A DNA stretch of 64,000 nt from contig NC_092575.1 in assembly GCF_037975245.1 (NCBI RefSeq), forward strand, positions 325,001 to 389,000. The letters run 5' to 3'. Each line of letters begins with the position of its first letter. The first letter of the stretch is position 1. Positions 1 to 11,094 of this stretch are shown here, in pieces. The notes below the pieces were generated by a model. The model was given only the letters and a program-made list of their open reading frames with translations. It was not told the origin of the DNA and ran no database searches. The position numbers were made by a program, and so were the translations under genes. This DNA is from Apostichopus japonicus (lineage: Eukaryota; Echinodermata; Holothuroidea; Aspidochirotida; Stichopodidae).

Positions 1-1168
1 TGCATTTGGTGCTGGCTTTTCAGGTAAGGATTCATATTAAATGACAGTTAAACAAGGTAACATGTGACTAATGAAGAGTCAATGTAGTCAAACAAGCCAG
101 GATCATGTCAATGGGCAGGGGAGGGGAGGGGGATAAGGTGTGGATCATTCCTCTTCCCTCCTCTTACAATGACAATTCAGTCTTGTGCTCTGCAGTTCTC
201 TTCATATGTGTTTGTATTCAGGTACACTGTGAACCATTTCTAGGATCAAACCACATAGTAGCTGGTATGTTTATGATACATTTAAAGCATCTTGTAATGT
301 AATTTTCAGATGCTTTGGACACCATGTTGAGGGTGATCATGAAAGGGAAAAGTACATGCATCCAAAAACATGGAAAATTCAAGGATACTTTATATAAAGG
401 AGTGACTTGTATTACGCGAAAATAAATGAAGCTAACTTCTTCCTGACTTCAAAAGAGTCCAACAAGAATGCATACTAGGCGTCCACCAAGAATGCAAAGC
501 AAGGCGTCCACCAAGAATGCAAACTAGGCGTCCACCAAGAATGAAAAACTGGGCGTCCACCAAGAATGCAAAACAAGGCGTCCACCAAGAATGCAAAACC
601 AGGTGTCCACCAAGAGTGCAAAACAAGGTGTCCACCAAGAATGCAAAACCAGGGGTCCACCAAGAATGCAAGACCAGGGGTCCACCAGAATGCAAAACAA
701 GGCGTCCACCAAGAATGCAAAACAAAGCATCCACCAAGAATGCAAACTAGGCATCCACCAAAATCCAAATCCAGGGGAACAAAGCTTGAGAATCCTGTTT
801 TGCACACAAGTGTATAGACTTCTGAATGGTAGATTCTGAACAAAGGCGGCAGCTAGAGACCTTAGAGAGGGTGATTGGGGAGGCAGCTAGAGACCTTAGA
901 GAGGGTGATTGGGGATGCAGTGCAACAATGTTACCAGTTCTTAGGCTAGATCGGAGATATATAGGGATTGGGATGTGAGGTGTGATGTAAGTTTTCATCA
1001 TTCACAACATAACATATTTTCATCCTTTCTTCAGGTCATGGATTTAAGATGGCTCCCGTGGTTGGACGGATATTAGGTGAACTTGTCTTTGGGGATAAAT
1101 TGTCGTATGACATCACATCTCTGAGTGCCAAGAGGTTTGCCAAGTATTCTGATTCCTCCAAACTTTGA
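1..1168 (+). CDS. PIPOX: Peroxisomal sarcosine/pipecolate oxidase-like, 3' end only (copy 1)
   Basis: Two exons are visible: 1-23 (reads AFGAGFS plus the first base of a Gly codon, then donor gtaagg) and 1035-1168 (after acceptor ttcag). Joined, they read GAGFSGHGFKMAPVVGRI and so on, the C-terminal FAD-binding region of PIPOX/monomeric sarcosine oxidase, flavoenzymes that oxidise N-methyl or cyclic secondary amines such as sarcosine and L-pipecolate. The protein ends SSKL and stop; SKL is the canonical type-1 peroxisomal targeting signal, so a peroxisomal matrix location is expected. The rest of the gene lies upstream of the window. A second, complete PIPOX gene lies at 16967-23810 on the other strand; its last exon has the same start phase and is clearly homologous but diverged, so this is an old paralogue, not an assembly duplicate. 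Whether the missing part is intact cannot be told. Confidence 0.88.
480..770. repeat. ~25-bp minisatellite in the last intron of PIPOX copy 1
   Basis: About 11-12 copies of a unit close to gcgtccaccaagaatgcaaa plus a few bases, with substitutions and small length changes. It sits wholly inside the intron between the two visible exons. Several overlapping open frames across it are by-products of the repeat. Confidence 0.9.
848..915. repeat. 34-bp direct duplication
   Basis: Two adjacent copies of a unit beginning ggcagctagagacctt, in the same intron, 120 bp before the last exon. Confidence 0.85.
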
Positions 1169-1244
1169 AATCCATCAGACAGATTGAAGACGGCCTGAAG
1201 CTCTGCATGATGGGTTGTGGCTGATCTTGTATATCTCCATGGTG

Positions 1245-1250
1245 ATTAAA
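1245..1250 (+). terminator. Candidate poly(A) signal ATTAAA of PIPOX copy 1
   Basis: An ATTAAA hexamer lies 77 bp after the stop codon, before the 39-bp minisatellite begins. Position and sequence suit a short 3' UTR; there is no transcript evidence. Confidence 0.4.
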
Positions 1251-1587
1251 TGAAATATTTAGTACTACAGCAGTACTACTCTATAAATGGTTGATTGCGT
1301 GATAAGCCTTAATAGGACACTGAAACGTAAAGTAAAGACGATTGTGAGAAACAGTTTACATATGAAAAGAAAAATTGGCTTGCATAGGATCAGAGGAGTC
1401 ATGCGATGCACAAAGATAGAAACTAACAGATAGAAACAATGAAGGTTTACAATGTACTACAGTTTGGGCTGAGTAAATGTAGGGCAGCTTTCAGCAGTTG
1501 AAACTGTCTACAATTATCTGCTGTTTTTCAAATATCAAAACCTGCAGAAATACTGGCAAATGTAAACGACACAATCTATTAGTTAAT

Positions 1588-2832
1588 CAATATTGTCCTA
1601 CGGTTGGGTATTATCTATTAGTTATTCAACATTGTCCTACGGTTGGGTTTGTCTATTAGTTATTCAACATTGTCCTATGTGTGGGTTTGTCTATTAGTTA
1701 TTCAACATTGTCCTACGGTTGGGTTTATCTATTAGTTATTCAACGTTGTACTACTGTATGTGTGGGTTTGTCTATTAGTTATTCAACATTGTCGTATGGT
1801 TGGGTATTATCTATTAGTTATTCAACATTGTACTACGGTTGGGTATTATCTATTAGTTATTCAACATTGTCCTATGTGTGGGTTTGTCTATTAGTTATTC
1901 AACATTGTCCTACGGTTGGGTTTATCTATTAGTTATTCAACGTTGTACTACTGTATGTGTGGGTTTGTCTATTAGTTATTCAACATTGTCGTATGGTTGG
2001 GTATTATCTATTAGTTATTCAACATTGTACTACGGTTGGGTATTATCTATTAGTTATTCAACGTTGTCCTACGGTTGGGTATCATCTATTAGTTATTCAA
2101 CGTTGTACTACGGTTGGGTATTATCTATTAGTTATTCAACGTTGTCCTATGGTTGGGTATTATCTATTAGTTATTCAACGTTGTACTACGGTTGGGTATT
2201 ATCTATTAGTTATTCAACGTTGTCCTACGGTTGGGTATTATCTATTAGTTATTCAATATTGTCCTATGGTTGGGTATTATCTATTAGTTATTCAACGTTG
2301 TCCTACGGTTGGGTATTATCTATTAGTTATTCAATATTGTCCTATGTTGGGTATTATCTATCAGTTATTCAACGTTGTCCTACGGTTGGGTATTATCTAT
2401 AAGTTATTCAATATTGTCCTAGGTTGGGTATTATCTATTAGTTATTCAATATTGTCCTATGGTTGGGTATTATCTATCAGTTATTCAACGTTGTCCTACG
2501 GTTGGGTATTATCTATAAGTTATTCAATATTGTCCTACGGTTGGGTATTATCTATTAGTTATTCAACGTTGTACTACGGTTGGGTATTATCTATTAGTTA
2601 TCCAACATTGTCCTACGGTTGGGTATTATCTATTAGTTATTCAACATTGTCCTACGGTTGGGTATTATCTATTAGTTATTCAATATTGTCCTATGGTTGG
2701 GTATTATCTATTAGTTATTCAACGTTGTCCTACGGTTGGGTATTATCTATTAGTTATTCAATATTGTCCTATGGTTGGGTATTATCTATTAGTTATTCAA
2801 CGTTGTCCTACGGTTGGGTATTATCTATTAGA
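1588..2832. repeat. 39-bp minisatellite (~32 copies)
   Basis: Unit approximately tattcaacgttgtcctacgg followed by ttgggtattatctattagt. Variant positions (c/t in tacgg/tatgg, cct/act) recur in blocks, which suggests exchange between units. Because 39 is divisible by three, two frames stay open for hundreds of codons with a 13-residue periodicity; this is not taken as a gene. Confidence 0.95.
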
Positions 2833-3500
2833 TATTACTGGTATGCTGCATCTTCTCTGTATTACAATATACTACCAGCATCATCATAATAAAATGACAT
2901 TAACATAAGAGCCAGCTCACTATACTAAAGAGTTGGATAATTTGTTAGAGACTATCTGCTATGATTTATTATAAATTACATTTCAATTTTTTCATACCTC
3001 GATCATTTTAAATGTCTACCAATCAGTATTGCTATTTGCCTTTTACATCTGTTTGTTTCAAATCATATTCTATTGTTACAATTGAAGCGATCATTATTCA
3101 TTCAAAGTGCCTTTAACGAAGTTAGGAAATATTCTAAATACACTTATCATGTACTTTTTATAATCAATTAAATGTTAACATATTGCTTGCTATAATTATA
3201 ATAAAATGAACTTTTATTGCAATGAATAAAAGGTATTTTCTTTATTTTATTAACCATTAAAATACTTGAAATAGGTTTATGAATAATGCAGAAAAGTGCA
3301 GTGTGTCATGAAAACTCAAACCATGGATATTACTTTCGTTAAAAGTCCTCTGAAGACCGAAGAAAGAGATCTCTATCCCTTATGAAAGGTAGAAGAAGGC
3401 TAAGAATTAGGGATTATCCAAAAAATAGGGACCCTAATATTAAGACCAAACATTAAAACAGTTAAAAAGTAATTAATTCTCTCGTCACTCATCAGAAAAA
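2833..3500. other. AT-rich intergenic DNA, nothing recognised
   Basis: No splice-flanked coding exon, RNA gene or repeat structure was recognised between the minisatellite and the LINE relic. Confidence 0.5.
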
Positions 3501-4370
3501 TCTCAAACTTGAAAAGACCTGCAGAGAGAACACCAGTGAAATCAACCCAAAACACTTTTGGAAAATAGGTCAATAATTTTTTAAGCCAAAGATCTACCCA
3601 ATTCTTGGCAATAAAACCAATTGTCTGCTTGATAAAACTGAGCGAAGTTCAGGGTCGGTCTGATCTATTGGTAAATACTTTACAAAATATATATTATTAT
3701 TATTCTTATAATAATTTTGATGATGGCTTTAAAAGTAACTTATTGGTATATTCCAACCCTTAGCATCCACATTCAGATGTCCGATCCTTTCATAATCAGT
3801 GCTGGCACTACGCAAGGGTCTGCCTTAAGCCCTCTTTTGAATAGCCTGTACGTTCCTGACATTCCAAGTTACCTACAATACGCTTCAAAGATCAAAACAC
3901 CCACCTTAGACACTTCCCTGACAATTTCGCTGTTTTGGCATTCTGGTAAGTTAATTAAAACCAGTTTTGACTACAAAGGTTTATAATTTTTTTGGAAGAA
4001 TATTGCGATAAATGGGGAAATTAAAATGACCTCTCTTCAATCGAAACTGGTGAATTTTATCGTTTTACTGTTTTCCAGAATAAAGGAATACTGAGTACCA
4101 ATTTGAAAATTTCGACTCTGAAGATCCTGCTAGGATCAAAAAGTCAGGCCCTCTAACTTTTACATCAGTATCAAATTAAACATCTTAAGGACATGTCCTT
4201 CCCTCATCTGAAGCTGCCTTCCTTGGATATACCAAGATAAAAGAAAATCACCTTCAACAACATTCCAAACTTATAGGCTAAACTCCTTAATAAACAAGAG
4301 TATACCATGTTAATATGTATAATACTTCGATGAAACATCCATATGTATGGTAACATTAGCTTATACTAAG
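3500..4370 (+). mobile_element. Degenerate non-LTR retrotransposon (reverse transcriptase relic)
   Basis: Around 3540-3640 the frame reads INPKHFWKIGQ and similar. At 3780-3870 it reads SAGTTQGSALSPLLNSLYV, followed by DIP. The second string matches the reverse-transcriptase signature of Jockey/CR1-type LINEs, where a conserved PQG-x-x-LSP-x-L-F/Y motif precedes 'Y-x-N/D-D-I-P'. The catalytic FADD box expected about 25 residues later is not recognisable and frames are broken by stops, so the element is dead. Its ends were not defined; the limits given are approximate. Confidence 0.7.
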
Positions 4371-4566
4371 CAATTAAACCAAAGTAAAATAAAACTAATA
4401 TAATCCAGTCAACTAATCCTCACGCATCAAAGGGCAGGCATCAAAAAGGCACCAAAGGGCTCTCTAACAAAAATATTTCTATACCTACAACTCAGTGGCA
4501 GAGATTTCTTGTCAGAAGTGGGGGGGGGTTGCAGGCCATTGATGAAATAAAAAGTCATAACTGCTG

Positions 4567-4850
4567 GCTCACTATCAAGTGGAGCGCCACCATAAGTTGG
4601 CGCGAAGTGAACAAGAATTTTTTGGCAAATATTGCCTCCAGATTGCAGTAAATGGCACTGCCCAGGCCTTGAAAAGCTGCATTTAACCAGGGACGTATGC
4701 AGGATTTTCTAACCCGGGGGGTGCGTATTACTTTATAAGCGGAGCGCCACCATTGGTTGGCGCGCAGCGTACAAGCAAATTTCTGGTTTTGGTACCCCCA
4801 GATCACCGGAAATGGCACTTCTCGGGCTTGAAACTGACCAACCATATGTA
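4567..4850. repeat. Dispersed repeat module, two copies (third at 5350-5450)
   Basis: Copies begin near 4574, 4734 and 5350 with a core like aagcggagcgccaccat followed by ggttggcgcgcagcgtac, then a T-rich stretch and 'ccagatcgccggaaatggcacttc'-like sequence about 100 bp long. The core holds an internal inverted repeat (gcgcca/tggcgc). This looks like fragments of a high-copy transposon family, with no coding content seen. Confidence 0.6.
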
Positions 4851-5288
4851 CACTTTTACCTGAGAACCAAGTTTTTTCCAAATACTTTTTTTCTCATCTA
4901 TAACCTTTTTGAAGATTGTCACCAGTCACACATCATGTTCGACTTCATCACATATCCTGTGGATCATTGCTTTTGTAGGTGATTCTTCATCACGGCCCAC
5001 AATATCCGTCAGCCCCACTGTTCAGAATTTGAAAATTCACAATTCTCGTGAATAAATTCACTTCAAAACATACCCATAATGTTGCACAAAATATCATCTA
5101 TGGACAACCGATATAGAAAAACCTCCTTCAAACCCTAACAGACGGGTCAAAATTGCACGAGTATGATGAAGAATGTTGGTTAGGGAATTTTCGAAAATTC
5201 AGACGGCTACTAAAAAATTTCGTTGAAGGAAATAAAAATATACCAGATATTTCCGAAACCGAACACTACACACATCGACAGTTTTGAG

Positions 5289-5853
5289 CATGGGCGCAGA
5301 TCAGTCTTGGATAATGGTGGGGACGCGTGTCTGTTTTATGACACTATCTAAGTGGAGCGCGACCATGGGTTCGCGCGTAGCGTACGATTTTTTTGGGCAA
5401 ATATACCTCCCAGATCGCCGGAAATAACACTTCCCAGACCTAACGATGCTCCTAAACCTCCTTAAGTTTTAGATCTCATGGCTTAGAAATTTAGTTTGGA
5501 GAAATACATGGGCGTCTGCAGAAAGAAAATCAGGGGACAAATAATCCAAGTAGACTTTTGTATATACGATGGGTCTGGGGTCCTCTCCCAGAAAACAAAT
5601 ATAGACTGCCGCAAATGCGATTTCCGTCCTATATTTAACAACTGTGGAAAAAATACAATAAAATGAGAACTGCTGCATGTCATTTGCACAATGCTGGATC
5701 AAACTGCGCCAAAGTTCAATACAGGGGAACTTGAATGCAGCTATTGGTCAAGACAAATTGGTGGGGGGGGGGGGACACGGTATATCATGTCCCCACTACT
5801 GAAAAAGTTGGTGGGGACGCGTCCCGCTGTCCTCACCAGGATCTGCGCCCATG
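5289..5853. mobile_element. 565-bp element with 14-bp terminal inverted repeats
   Basis: catgggcgcagatc at 5289-5302 is the exact reverse complement of gatctgcgcccatg at 5840-5853. Just inside, ggtggggacgcgt (left) pairs imperfectly with the right-hand ggtggggacgcgtcc region. Between the ends are a copy of the dispersed module (5350-5450) and a run of G (5762-5773). No transposase is encoded, so this would be a non-autonomous DNA element, possibly with a nested insertion. A target-site duplication is not clear. Confidence 0.5.
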
Positions 5854-5939
5854 GTTTGGAGGCTGTTTATCGTGGAACGCCATTTTCATGCTCACTGATA
5901 TGATGTGATATCTGCTGTTTGCTTTACAAATTCGAATAA

Positions 5940-6048
5940 TTTTGTCACTGTTCCTCTTTCTCTTCCCGTTTTCTTGCCGTATTTTCTACTCCATCCTTTT
6001 CTCCTTTTCTCTCTTTCTTCTTTTTCTTTTCCTTCCTTCACCTCGTTG
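5940..6048. other. Polypyrimidine-rich stretch
   Basis: About 100 bp that is almost entirely C and T on the plus strand, with interruptions. It may favour triplex structure; no gene function can be assigned. Confidence 0.5.
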
Positions 6049-6350
6049 AAGTTGGCAAGTGTATACAGTTCCAAAGCTATTCAACAGCAACAAAACGTTA
6101 TTTTGTGTATGTCTGTTGTGGGGTGAAGTTAGCGCTATGAGCTACAAGTTCCAATGCGCAAGGTGGGGGAAAGGGGCTAGAAATAATGTGTGGGTCAATT
6201 CTAACTCGGTTTTCGGTCGTTAATTGTTGATGTAGCCTACCAGGTAAAAGGTTGAAATGACTTTAACAATTTCAAATTAAATAATTTGATTTATTATGCC
6301 ATTTGGAGCACATAACATAGGCTATAACAGAACATAACTGGCAAAAACTA

Positions 6351-6426
6351 GGGGGGGTTGATTGTGTGGGCCAACCCCCCCTCTTCAAAAAGTGGGGGGT
6401 TAAAACCCCCAACCCCCCCCCCCCCC
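6351..6426. repeat. G/C-tract hairpin cluster
   Basis: ggggggttg (6352-6360) is the reverse complement of caacccccc (6372-6380), giving a 9-bp stem with an 11-nt loop. A second G-run (6394-6399) faces C-runs at 6406-6426. Most likely this is the end of a degraded transposon. Confidence 0.5.
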
Positions 6427-6429
6427 TGT

Positions 6430-7248
6430 TTCTCCACCACTGCTACAAATTCGACCCCCTTTATGATCAACTTATAAAGTTCAAAACAAAAAATGTAAAC
6501 AAACATCCTCTGGTATCTGGTCACTAATCTCTAAAATTTATATTCAAATGTTTATTCACGCGCATGACTTTGCTAGATGGGAGGCGGCCTCAAATTAAAA
6601 CATCTGTTGACTCGCTTGACTTTGCTAGCTAGGAGGAGGCCTCGGCTCTGGGAGGAGGCCCCTAGCTTAGGAAGCTAGATGGCTAGAGTTAAAGCAGTCG
6701 GCAGGTGACAGTATGGCCATTGATGTGGATTATAGTTTAGAAGGGTATCCCACAGGGGTTGGGAAGGGGAGGGGGGTGGGGGTTGGTGGAAGCTGAAATT
6801 AAACTATTCTTTTATACTTGTCTCCTCTTGCCAATTGCTTCCATTCCATCTGTTGAAAGAGTACTATTTTTTATTCTTACTTTTAGATCTACTTTAGCTT
6901 GTTTTTGTTTTGAATTTTTCCCATCCCATATGAGCTCAAACTGGGAATATTTACACCTACACAACCACAGAATGATAGTAAACAAACAGAATAGTAGTCA
7001 AATCATCATTTACTCAGTTAATTCAATACAATATTTTACTCCATATGAATAAAATAAAAAAAGATCACATTGCAACAAGCCATTAATGAATAAAGTATAA
7101 CACCACCGTTCAGTCGTGTAATAAAGACAACGTACATTGAGTATTTTACACACTTCTCTTTCTTTTAACAAGAGAAGTATTTTTGTGGATGAACAGTGAG
7201 TGACTGACACCTTACAAAAAGAATACCAATAAATATATACATATATGT
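6430..7248. other. Intergenic DNA, nothing recognised
   Basis: It contains short duplications of a 'gctaggaggaggcctc' type around 6575-6665 and no supported exon. Confidence 0.5.
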
Positions 7249-8272
7249 CCATGTAACTTGTGATAGTGTGTGTTAACCCACTCACAGTCCATGTAACTTG
7301 TGATACAGTGTGTGTTAACCCACCCACAGTCCATGTAACTTGTGATACAGTGTGTGTTAACCCACCCACAGTCCATGTAACTTGTGATACAGTGTGTTAA
7401 CCCACCCACAGTCCATGTAACTTGTGATACAGTGTGTGTTAACCCACCCACAGTCCATGTAACTTGTGATACAGTGTGTGTTACCCACATCACAGTCTAT
7501 GTAACTTGTGATACAGTGTGTGTTAACCCACCCACAGTCCATGTAACTTGTGACACAGTGTGTGTTAACCCACCCACAGTCCATGTAACTTGTGATACAG
7601 TGTGTGTTAACCCACCCACAGTCCATGTAACTTGTGATACAGTGTGTTAACCCACCCACAGTCCATGTAACTTGTGATACAGTGTGTGTTAACCCACCCA
7701 CAGTCCATGTAACTTGTGATACAGTGTGTTAACCCACCCACAGTCCATGTAACTTGTGATACAGTGTGTTAACCCACCCACAGTCCATGTAACTTGTGAT
7801 ACAGTGTGTGTTAACCCACCCACAGTCCATGTAACTTGTGATACAGTGTGTGTTAACCCACCCACAGTCCATGTAACTTGTGATACAGTGTGTTAACCCA
7901 CCCACAGTCCATGTAACTTGTGATACAGTGTGTGTTAACCCACCCACAGTCCATGTAACTTGTGATACAGTGTGTGTTAACCCACCCACAGTCCATGTAA
8001 CTTGTGATACAGTGTGTTAACCCACCCACAGTCCATGTAACTTGTGATACAGTGTGTTAACCCACCCACAGTCCATGTAACTTGTGATACAGTGTGTGTT
8101 AACCCACCCACAGTCCATGTAACTTGTGATACAGTGTGTGTTAACCCACCCACAGTCCATGTAACTTGTGATACAGTGTGTGTTAACCCACCCACAGTCC
8201 ATGTAACTTGTGATACAGTGTGTGTTAACCCACACCACAGTCCATGTAACTTGTGATACAGTGTGTGTTAAA
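7249..8272. repeat. 42/40-bp minisatellite (~25 copies)
   Basis: Unit is ccatgtaacttgtgatacag plus tgtgtgttaacccacccacagt; the shorter form lacks one 'tg' step. Units are nearly identical, and each carries the palindrome gttaac. The many open frames over this array on both strands are repeat artefacts. Confidence 0.95.
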
Positions 8273-9469
8273 AGACTGACAGCAAACAAACGACCATCAC
8301 CTACTTCTTAAAATACCAGACAATTATACCTGATAAAGTTTGGTTTGTTCCATTTGAGTTATCTTAAAAGTCTTAGCACAGTACTTTTCGGTCACTAACA
8401 CTTCCTCTGTGGAATTTTATCCCCATCATGTGTAATCAAGTTAACAATAACAGTATGTTCTGCTTAGACCTTAATTTGTTTCTATTCAGAGTTGTACTTT
8501 TGTAAGAAATTGCCCTACTTTACTTATAACTTGTGACCATAGATGAAACAACAGTACAAAACACAAGAAGAACAGACTGAATATGTTAACATCCAATCAA
8601 AAGCAAGGATGAAATGAAGTGTTATATATAATAGATACTTCTTGTATAACAATTTACAATTTATACAAACATAGCTTTCGCGGTCACATCTTTCATTGAC
8701 AAGAACAGCCCTTAGTGGATCAACCATCGTGGGGAAGTAGTTTCTGATATCAGAAGTCTCAAGCGTAACAAGCCAAAGTTATGTACATTAATATACCAAT
8801 CAAGAAGACAATAGCTCAGCTACACAACAACAACATAAACCGTTAGATATATTCTGATAATGACTTCTCTTAGCTACCTGGTACAGGTAACTCTTTAACA
8901 GATGAAGAACATATATATATTATCCTTCCCATTCTATTTGCACATGATGAATGATGATCAACAATAGCAGCACCGTCCACATCAACCCTAAGTTAAAGAG
9001 GACTGCCCTGTTTGTTTCATTATTAAATTAAAGCAATAATGAAACATTGTTTCCAAGAGACTGAAGCTACGTATTAATCACCCATCTCACAAGAAGCCTG
9101 ATATAGGTGACTGCATGTCATCAACTTTATCCCAATCTAATATGTTTAAAAATGTTAAAATAAAAATATGTTTCATAACATACAGAAACTATTAATACTA
9201 AGTATTATTACAGATGTCAAGTGTGGTATAGTCTGCTATAAATAAATCTTTCCTCGCTATGTGAATGCTCTTTTTCTTTTTCTTAGGAATACAGATGACA
9301 AGGTGCTAAATGCACTCTTTTCTATGAGTAGTTGAAGGGTTTCCCATTCCCAGAGTTTTCCACTCAAATACTTCTAAAATATGTCCATTTGACTCAACTG
9401 TGAGATTTTAAAATGTTCTGTTAGCCCCAACAGCAAATAAACTAAATGCTACTGTTCACACAACAGTAG
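8273..9469. other. Intergenic DNA, nothing recognised
   Basis: No coding exon with family similarity, RNA gene or tandem repeat was recognised. Confidence 0.5.
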
Positions 9470-10525
9470 CTATGGCATAAAATTCACCAAGTACACATGT
9501 AACATAGAATGCATACTGTAGCTATGGCGTGTAGAACTCACCCAGTACACATGTAGGATAAAATGCATACAGTAGCTATGACACGTATAATTCACCCAGT
9601 ACACATGTAGGATAGAATGCATACTGTAGCTATGGCGTGTAGAATTCACCCAGTATACATGTAGGATAGAATGCATACTGTAGCTATGACATGTATAATT
9701 CTACCAGTAAGCATGTAGAATAGAATGCATACTGTAGCTATTGCATGTAGAATTCACCCAGTACACATGTAGGATAGAATGCATACTGTAGCTATTGCAT
9801 GTAGAATTCACCCAGTATACATGTAGGATAGAATGCATGCTGTAGCTATTGCATGTAGAATTCACCCAGTACACATGTAGGATAGAATGCATACTGTAGC
9901 TACAGTATGACATGTATAATTCTACCAGTACGCATGTAAGATAGAATGCATACTGTAGCTATGGCATAAAATTCACCCAGTACACATGTACAGTAGGATA
10001 GAATGCATACTGTATGACATGTATAATTCTACCAGTACGCATGTAAGATAGAATGCATACTGTAGCTATTGCATGTAGAATTCACCCAGTACACATGTAG
10101 GATAGAATGCATACTGTAGCTATGGCACGTAGAATTCACCCAGTACACATGTACAGTAGGATAGAATGCATACTGTAGCTACAGTATGACATGTATAATT
10201 CTACCAGTACGCATGTAAGATAGAATGCATATGCATTCTATCTATACTGTAGCTATGGCATAAAATTCACCCAGTACACATGTACAGAAGGATATAATGC
10301 ATACTGTATGACATGTATAATTCTACCAGTACACATGTAGGATAGAATGCATACTGTAGCTATTGGATGTAGAATTCACCCAGTACACATGTAGGATATA
10401 CAGTAATGCATACTGTAGCTATGACACGTATAATTCACCCAGTACACATGTAGAATAGAATGCATACTGTAGCTACAGTATGGCGTGTAGAATTCACCCA
10501 GTACACATGTAGGATAGAATGCATA
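9470..10525. repeat. ~54-bp minisatellite (~19 copies)
   Basis: Unit begins catactgtagctatggcgtg and continues tagaattcacccagtacacatgtaggatagaatg. Sub-variants have lost the gctatggcg part or gained an extra 'acagta', so copies fall into recurring types along the array. Confidence 0.92.
10218..10243. repeat. 26-nt perfect palindrome inside the 54-bp array
   Basis: agatagaatgcat is followed directly by its exact reverse complement, atgcattctatct, with no spacer. All other units are head-to-tail, so this marks a fold-back junction where part of one unit was inverted. Confidence 0.85.
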
Positions 10526-11094
10526 TTGTCAAGGCAGTCATGAATTTCTTTAGGCAGGTTTTGCTTATATTTTGCTTATGGCAAATTAAATTTCAGATTT
10601 CCTCCCTGCATGAGTTTGTTACTAATAGTAAAAGTGTTTTAAAACTGAATGAAATTTTCATTTCTTTGCCAATTAATGTTCATGTATCCTGAGAAACTAA
10701 CACTGCAATCTTATCATTTAGTAATACCCAACTTGCTAGGTCAAAAGACTTGAAAAATTGCCACAAATTGGCAAGAAACACAAATTTCAGAAATACAGAT
10801 TTTAAGATAACCCCTCAGAGATGAAGAAATTAATTCATGATTTCCTGAAATGTAACAATATCATCAAACAGAACAATGGCAATCAGTTCTTCAGAGAAAA
10901 AACAGTTAAGCAGCACACTTCTTCCAATCATTCTATGGTCTTTTCTTCTGTTAAATCAGCCTCAAGTATGGTAACAAAATATCATAGGTTGGGAATATTA
11001 CATACATTACATACATTATATTACATAAATTACATTCCCTTGAATTTGCTCCAACAAATGTTCCCTCCACATCTGAGTCAATTGTCTGAGATAT
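10526..11094. other. Presumed 3' flank / 3' UTR of the KIAA2013 homologue
   Basis: AT-rich, with no repeat and no exon recognised. No canonical AATAAA was seen on the minus strand close to the stop codon. Confidence 0.4.

Noticed and set aside
1957-2889. 310-codon open frame on the plus strand
   Set aside because: It runs through a 39-bp minisatellite; the unit length is a multiple of three, so frames stay open automatically and the peptide is a 13-residue repeat with no domain.
7249-8272. CRISPR-like regular array
   Set aside because: There are no unique spacers: whole units repeat head-to-tail. The window is eukaryotic, with spliced genes. The same holds for all other arrays.
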